Assembly: GCA_018222915.1 (NCBI GenBank)
Contig: JAAEZI010000001.1
Coordinates: 77,082-141,081 of the forward strand
Length of the DNA stretch: 64,000 nucleotides
DNA from: Algicola sp.
GTDB taxonomy: Bacteria > Bacteroidota > Bacteroidia > Flavobacteriales > Flavobacteriaceae
Reading direction: 5' to 3'
A program made the translations under genes and the position numbers. Under the pieces are notes generated by a model that worked only from the letters and a program-made list of their open reading frames with translations, did not search any database and was not told the DNA's origin. Positions 59,689 through 64,000 of this stretch are shown here, piece by piece (the first letter of the stretch is position 1; each line of letters begins with the position of its first letter).

Positions 59689-59714
59689 CAACACAAATGT
59701 TTTCCAATAAATCA

Positions 59715-60398
59715 ATGAAAAAAAGAGACATTAAGATTTTACTCGTAGATGATGAACCTGATATCTTGGAAATTGTAGGCTATAACTTGTCTGCTCAAGG
59801 GTATCAAATTATCACAGCAGAGAACGGCATTGAAGCCGTTAAAAAAGCTAAAAAAGAAAAACCACAGTTGATTATTTTGGATGTGATGATGCCAGAAATG
59901 GATGGTATCGAAGCTTGTGAACAAATTAGAAAATTACCTGATTTAAGCGATACCATCATTACATTCTTAACCGCTCGAGGGGAAGATTATTCTCAAATGG
60001 CTGGTTTTGATGCAGGTGCCGATGATTATATCACTAAGCCTATCAAACCTAAAGTTCTCGTGAGTAAGGTTAAAGCATTGTTGCGTCGCTTGAAAGAAGA
60101 AGAAAAGACCGACGAGGTTTTAAAAATAGGAAACCTTACTATTAATAGAGAGGAATACAAAATTACTATAAAGGGTCAAGAGTTAGTCTTGCCAAGAAAA
60201 GAGTTTGAATTGTTATCTTTGTTAGCAACAAAGCCAAACAAAGTTTTTAAACGTGAAGAGATACTCGATAAGGTCTGGGGAAATGAAGTAGTGGTAGGTG
60301 GTCGTACTATCGATGTGCATATCAGAAAGCTCAGAGAAAAAATCGGTGATAAAAAGTTTAAAACAATTAAAGGTGTTGGTTATAAGTTCGTAGACTAA
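59715..60398 (+). CDS. OmpR/PhoB-type response regulator
   Basis: 227 residues from ATG 59715 (MKKRDIKILLVDDEPDILEI). The receiver has D12/D13, phospho-acceptor D56 (IILDVMMPEMDG), T82-like (FLTARGEDY) and K104-like (YITKPIKPKVL). The C-terminal winged helix is LVLPRKEFELLSLLATKPNK then RTIDVHIRKLREKI and KTIKGVGYKFVD. Cognate kinase follows with a 1-bp overlap (TAATG). A PhoB-like role in phosphate sensing is plausible; no pst genes are in the window. Confidence 0.94.
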   Translation: MKKRDIKILLVDDEPDILEIVGYNLSAQGYQIITAENGIEAVKKAKKEKPQLIILDVMMPEMDGIEACEQIRKLPDLSDTIITFLTARGEDYSQMAGFDAGADDYITKPIKPKVLVSKVKALLRRLKEEEKTDEVLKIGNLTINREEYKITIKGQELVLPRKEFELLSLLATKPNKVFKREEILDKVWGNEVVVGGRTIDVHIRKLREKIGDKKFKTIKGVGYKFVD

Positions 60399-61441
60399 TG
60401 CAAAATAAATTAAAAAAAACGTACAAGTTTGCCTTTAAAACATCCTTGTATATCACTTTGTTTTTAACGCTCATTTTGAGTGTTTTTTTGTACCTATTAC
60501 TTTCCATAAATGTTTGGTATCTGTTATTATTTGCCGTAACAACCTACATCGTTTCATTTATCATCATTCAATATAGGGTAGAACGTTTTATCTACCGACG
60601 AGTAAAAAAAATCTATGATGATCTTACCTTATTAGAATCGACAACGCTGCGTAAACAGCCAATCACTACAGATATGGCAACCTTAACTCAAGAAATTGAT
60701 AAATACGCGAAAGACAAAAAATTAGAAATTGAAACTTTAAAAGTCAGGGAAGAGTATAGAAAGGAATTTTTGGGAAATATTTCACACGAACTAAAAACGC
60801 CATTGTTTACAGTCCAAGGATATTTGTTAACCTTGTTGGATGGTGCTATTGAAGATATGAAAGTGAGAGAAAAGTATCTTAATAGAGCCAATAAGGGATT
60901 GGAACGATTGATTTATATTGTGAAAGATTTGGATATGATTACCAAATTGGAGGTCGGCGATTTAAGACTTAACATAGAAACTTTCGATATCGTAGAATTG
61001 GTACAAAGTGTTTTCGATTTATTGGAGATGAAAGCTTCTAAAAAGAAAATATCACTCATTTTTGATATCGATTACAAGGAACCCATTATGGTGTCTGCTG
61101 ATAAAGAACGCATCCAACAGGTACTCACCAACCTCATTGTGAATTCAATAAAGTATGGTGAAGAAAAAGGCACCACAGAGGTGAGTATAGAAAATTTAAT
61201 TAAAAACAAAGTCATAGTGAGAGTTACTGATAACGGCGAAGGAATTTCAGAAAGTAATTTGACGAGACTGTTTGAGAGATTCTTCAGAGTGGATAAAAGT
61301 GGTTCAAGAAAAGAAGGTGGTTCTGGTCTTGGACTCTCCATCGTTAAACACATTATTGAAGCGCATGATGAGAAAATTTATGTCGAAAGTGAATTAAATG
61401 TCGGAAGTGAATTTTCATTTACCCTTGAAAAGGCGAAATAA
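60398..61441 (+). CDS. Sensor histidine kinase, PhoR-like
   Basis: 347 residues. Two close membrane helices (about 16-37 and 39-57) leave almost no periplasmic sensor, as in the PhoR type. HisKA phospho-acceptor H130 in FLGNISHELKTPLFTVQGYL; HATPase NLIVNSIKYGEE, DNGEGISESN, FRVDKSGSRKEGGSGLGLSI. Pairs with the upstream regulator. Its last 27 bases overlap the convergent glycosyltransferase gene, which constrains the two C-termini. Confidence 0.93.
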   Translation: MQNKLKKTYKFAFKTSLYITLFLTLILSVFLYLLLSINVWYLLLFAVTTYIVSFIIIQYRVERFIYRRVKKIYDDLTLLESTTLRKQPITTDMATLTQEIDKYAKDKKLEIETLKVREEYRKEFLGNISHELKTPLFTVQGYLLTLLDGAIEDMKVREKYLNRANKGLERLIYIVKDLDMITKLEVGDLRLNIETFDIVELVQSVFDLLEMKASKKKISLIFDIDYKEPIMVSADKERIQQVLTNLIVNSIKYGEEKGTTEVSIENLIKNKVIVRVTDNGEGISESNLTRLFERFFRVDKSGSRKEGGSGLGLSIVKHIIEAHDEKIYVESELNVGSEFSFTLEKAK

Positions 61442-62491
61442 TCTTTTATAGTTGACCTTGTAGTCTAGGGTATTCAACCCTTTGTAATGATCGATATCAT
61501 TTAATTTGTCCAAACTAAATTGATCTTGTGAGCAACTTGGAGCGATGCCGAGATGACTTAAGCGTTCGGCTAGATATTCTTGTTCAAATTGACCAGGCGT
61601 TGGAATAAAAAAAGCTTTTTTATTCAGTTTCGCCAAATCCATAATTGTTGTGTAACCAGATCGCGAAATAATCAGATGGCTTTCATTGATAGCTTTTCCC
61701 AACTCTTCACTAGTCATAAAGTTATAGATTGTGAGGTGACCTTCTTTCGAACACTGAACTTTTTCTTCTACAACTCCTCGTATAAAAAGAACCTTACCCT
61801 GAAACAATTTAAAAGTTTCAAGAAGTTTTGACTCCAACAAAGATCGCTGTGGTTCAGGTCCAGACAATAAGATTAAAATATCATACTTTGAAGGAAGTTC
61901 CTCTTTCTTAAATCGACTCAACGGACCAATATATTTTACCGGTAAATCATAAAAAGCAGTATGCCCTAAAATACCACTTAAATTATCCTCTCCAAGGTGA
62001 TCTGGTACCCAGCACTCTTGAAAGCGTTTGATAACTTTTTGATGTAATTTCGTGCTTAACCACGTTGTGTTGCCACTTAATACCTGTAATTGATGCGTCA
62101 TAAAGACACAAGGAACTTTTTTGCTGTGAACACCTAAGCGGTTGTCAGAAATAATGCCATCAATTTTATGAGACGTAACGATATGAGCAATGGCTTTTCG
62201 TTCTGATTTAATAGCCTTCAACATTTTAGGAGAACTTTGGAGCAATTTTAATTTAAAATGTTGTCCTTTTTTTGGATACATGATGCGATAAGAAGGAAGT
62301 TCAATGGCCTCGAGATGAGGAAATTCTTTTTTTAATAATGAAAGTGCTTTTCCATCACTAGCAATGACAGGCTCGAAATCATGTGCTATGAGTTCTTGAA
62401 TCAGTGGGATGCAACGAGTGGCATGACCTAATCCCCAATTAAGAGGTGCTACTAAAAGCCTTTTTTTAATCAGAACATCAGTTTTGGTCAT
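61415..62491 (-). CDS. Glycosyltransferase (GT28/MurG-like GT-B fold)
   Basis: 358 residues. N-terminal LVAPLNWGLGHATRCIPLIQ, the glycine-loop of GT-B enzymes; then SDNRLGVHSKKVPCVFMTHQ and WVPDHLGEDNLSG. The C-terminal nucleotide-sugar site has SRSGYTTIMDLAKLNKKAFF and IPTPGQFEQEYLAERL. Donor and acceptor unknown; probably glycan or lipid glycosylation. Convergent overlap of 27 bp with the kinase gene; divergent from trmB. Confidence 0.88.
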   Translation of the reverse strand: MTKTDVLIKKRLLVAPLNWGLGHATRCIPLIQELIAHDFEPVIASDGKALSLLKKEFPHLEAIELPSYRIMYPKKGQHFKLKLLQSSPKMLKAIKSERKAIAHIVTSHKIDGIISDNRLGVHSKKVPCVFMTHQLQVLSGNTTWLSTKLHQKVIKRFQECWVPDHLGEDNLSGILGHTAFYDLPVKYIGPLSRFKKEELPSKYDILILLSGPEPQRSLLESKLLETFKLFQGKVLFIRGVVEEKVQCSKEGHLTIYNFMTSEELGKAINESHLIISRSGYTTIMDLAKLNKKAFFIPTPGQFEQEYLAERLSHLGIAPSCSQDQFSLDKLNDIDHYKGLNTLDYKVNYKRLFRLFKGK

Positions 62492-62593
62492 ATAATTTTG
62501 TTGAGTCTTTTCAGAATTCGAATATAAAGCTTAAAATGTTTCCTTAATTTTACCGCGTCAACTGTAAAAATAAGAAATTGTTAATTTTTTCAA

Positions 62594-63268
62594 GTGGGAA
62601 GTAAAAATAAACTGAAACGATTTAAGGAAAACGAAACTTTTGCCAACGTTTTTCAGCCAAAACGACATGAATTGGTGGATGCCAATTATAAGCTGAAAGG
62701 GAATTGGAACTCAGAAGTGTTTAAAAATGACAACCCTTTAATCTTAGAATTAGGTTGCGGACGAGGTGAATACACCATAGCGTTAGCAAGAAAATATCCA
62801 AACAAGAATTTTATTGGGATTGATATCAAAGGAGCACGTTTTTGGAGAGGCGCAAAAACTGCCATTGAAGAGCAGCTTACTAATGCTGCATTTTTAAGGA
62901 CACAAATCGAACTGATAGATTTTGCTTTTGGGGAAAATGAAGTGGATGAAATATGGATTACCTTCCCAGACCCTCAAATTAAATATAAGCGAACAAAGCA
63001 TAGAATGACCAATTCTGATTTCTTAAAACGCTATAAGACTATTTTAAAATCGGACGGTATCGTTAATTTAAAAACCGATAGCGAATTCATGCATGGCTAT
63101 ACTTTAGGACTGCTTCACGGCGAAGGTCATGAAGTACTTTATGCCAACCATAATGTGTATAAACAAGAAGGAAGCCCTGACGAAGTTACGAGTATCCAAA
63201 CTTACTATGAGTCCCAATATCTAGAACATAATAAACCAATTACGTATATTAGGTTTAAAATTAAGTAG
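62594..63268 (+). CDS. trmB: tRNA (guanosine(46)-N7)-methyltransferase
   Basis: SAM-dependent methylation of G46. SAM site LILELGCGRGEYTIALARK (near 49-66), FIGIDIKGARFWRGAKTA, and the TrmB signature DEIWITFPDPQIKYKRTKHR; HRMTNSDFLKRYK follows. The start is GTG at 62594 (GSKNKLKRF). 224 residues, full length. Followed by a LysE transporter 2 bp later. Confidence 0.97.
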   Translation: MGSKNKLKRFKENETFANVFQPKRHELVDANYKLKGNWNSEVFKNDNPLILELGCGRGEYTIALARKYPNKNFIGIDIKGARFWRGAKTAIEEQLTNAAFLRTQIELIDFAFGENEVDEIWITFPDPQIKYKRTKHRMTNSDFLKRYKTILKSDGIVNLKTDSEFMHGYTLGLLHGEGHEVLYANHNVYKQEGSPDEVTSIQTYYESQYLEHNKPITYIRFKIK

Positions 63269-63270
63269 AT

Positions 63271-63900
63271 TTGAACATCACAGTCATTTTTTTTCTAGGT
63301 CTGATCATAGCATTAATTGGTGTTGTTCCTCCTGGTTTATTGAATATGACTGCTGCCAAGATTAGTTTAAAAGAAGGATATGCTCGCGGTATTATTTTTT
63401 CCGTCGGTGTTTGTTTCATCGTGTTTTTGCAAACCTATATTGCTGCCATGTTTGCAAGGTATTTAAGTAATCATCAAAGTGTTGTGGAGATTTTGCAACG
63501 TGTGGCATTTGTTATTTTTGTGCTTATCACTATCTATTTCTTGTTGTTAGCCAAGTCATTCCAAAAACCAGATGTTGAACCACTTGCTAAAAGTAAGCAA
63601 AGCCGTTTTTTTCAAGGTATTTTTTTATCAGCGATTAATGTCTTTCCAATTCCATATCAAGCTTATATGACCATTACCATCGCTTCATTTGGTTGGTTCG
63701 CGTTTGATGTGACAAGCATCGTGACTTATTGCTCCGGAGCCAGCACTGGAACTTTCGTCATGCTGTACGTCTATATTTTCTTTTTTGATAAAGTCAAGGA
63801 CAAGAAATTTACCTCACAGAAAAATATGAATTACATTATCGGAACCATCACTGGCCTTGTAGCAGGTGTAACCTTTATCAATATTTTAATGGAGCTGTAA
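63271..63900 (+). CDS. LysE family transporter
   Basis: 209 residues, six helices. The N-terminal FFLGLIIALIGVVPPGLLNM and TAAKISLKEGYARGIIFSVG are LysE/RhtB hallmarks (G-x-x-P-G-P variant GVVPPG). Probably an amino-acid or metabolite exporter of the inner membrane; substrate unknown. TTG start at 63271, 2 bp after the trmB stop, so translationally coupled; the MGMT-family gene follows 1 bp after its stop. Confidence 0.9.
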   Translation: MNITVIFFLGLIIALIGVVPPGLLNMTAAKISLKEGYARGIIFSVGVCFIVFLQTYIAAMFARYLSNHQSVVEILQRVAFVIFVLITIYFLLLAKSFQKPDVEPLAKSKQSRFFQGIFLSAINVFPIPYQAYMTITIASFGWFAFDVTSIVTYCSGASTGTFVMLYVYIFFFDKVKDKKFTSQKNMNYIIGTITGLVAGVTFINILMEL

Positions 63901-63901
63901 T

Positions 63902-64000
63902 ATGACCCCTGAGACACACAATTTTTTTGATAGGGTATATGATGTCGTAAGGCAGATTCCTTTCGGAAAAGTCACCAGCTATGGCGCTATTGCAAATTAC
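63902..64000 (+). CDS. MGMT-family (alkyltransferase-like) protein, N-terminal part
   Basis: Runs off the window end after 33 codons. Visible: MTPETHNFFDRVYDVVRQIP then FGKVTSYGAIANY, the DNA-binding helix-turn-helix entry of O6-alkylguanine transferases and alkyltransferase-like proteins. The catalytic PCHR motif lies beyond the window, so I cannot tell an active methyltransferase from an ATL protein. Starts 1 bp after the LysE stop. Confidence 0.85.
   Translation, partial: MTPETHNFFDRVYDVVRQIPFGKVTSYGAIANY

Noticed and set aside
1-64000. CRISPR arrays, IS elements, integrons, tRNA-associated islands
   Set aside because: No regularly spaced repeats, transposase, integrase or tRNA genes were seen on reading the window.

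Overview
This 64-kb window is a dense, AT-rich chromosomal segment of a member of the Flavobacteriaceae (Bacteroidota). The signs are: several secreted proteins with C-terminal type IX secretion (T9SS) sorting domains; promoter -7 boxes of the Bacteroidota form TAnnTTTG instead of -10 boxes; lineage-typical families (DUF3098, DUF3127, DUF4271, DUF4296, DUF4301, DUF6370, PcrB-type prenylglyceryl-phosphate synthase); many short lipoproteins; and a TPP riboswitch in front of a TonB-dependent receptor. I see no rRNA, tRNA, insertion sequence, prophage or CRISPR array. Almost everything is conserved housekeeping or envelope biology, so the accessory content is small. Layout: 1-5 kb, end of an outer-membrane barrel gene, a T9SS FG-GAP/UnbV protein, glycyl-tRNA synthetase and a coiled-coil membrane protein. 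5-13 kb, comF, an Ig-like lipoprotein, then a minus-strand operon of a methionine/glutamine-type aminotransferase, two K/E-rich coiled-coil envelope proteins and an omega-amidase, followed by adenosylhomocysteinase: a sulfur-amino-acid recycling neighbourhood. 13-20 kb, a seven-gene plus-strand operon in which every junction overlaps (phosphopantetheinyl transferase, PcrB, thiamine-binding protein, PnuC-type transporter, NadR-like kinase, DUF4301, ArfB), then a TPP riboswitch controlling an outer-membrane receptor. Together these look like thiamine uptake from the outer to the inner membrane. 20-32 kb, a degenerate Rieske-like lipoprotein, greA, a HIT protein, a histidine kinase with a zinc-ribbon partner, a flavin-reductase-like protein, DUF3127, aat, tag, a thioredoxin-like protein, a TonB-like protein, and the truB-uppP-DUF3098-lipoprotein-ftsX group. 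32-39 kb, leuS with three small envelope genes behind it, alanine dehydrogenase, a membrane zinc peptidase and a Bax-inhibitor-1 protein. 39-45 kb is the most accessory-like part: a LuxR-type response regulator, a histidine kinase and an overlapping multi-pass membrane protein on one strand; a small unknown protein; two tandem tail-collar (MdpB-like) proteins; and two T9SS cargo proteins. 45-56 kb, saccharopine dehydrogenase plus Lrp regulator, DUF423, pckA, hemD, DUF4271, a dolichol-phosphate-mannose-type glycosyltransferase, a dihydroorotase with an altered metal motif, DUF4296, an epimerase and tyrS. 56-64 kb, a YHS protein, a LuxE-like acyl-activating enzyme, a lamin-tail T9SS protein, a PhoBR-like two-component pair, a glycosyltransferase, trmB, a LysE transporter and the start of an MGMT-family gene. 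The observations I would follow first: a set of genes whose -7 box ends only 4-5 nt before the start codon, implying leaderless or nearly leaderless mRNAs (glyS, uppP, DUF4271 gene, LuxE-like gene); the collar/two-component/T9SS block at 39-45 kb; the Rieske-fold lipoprotein without histidine ligands; and the transaminase/omega-amidase operon carrying two paired coiled-coil envelope proteins. No clear-cut, wholly new defence or mobile system is visible.
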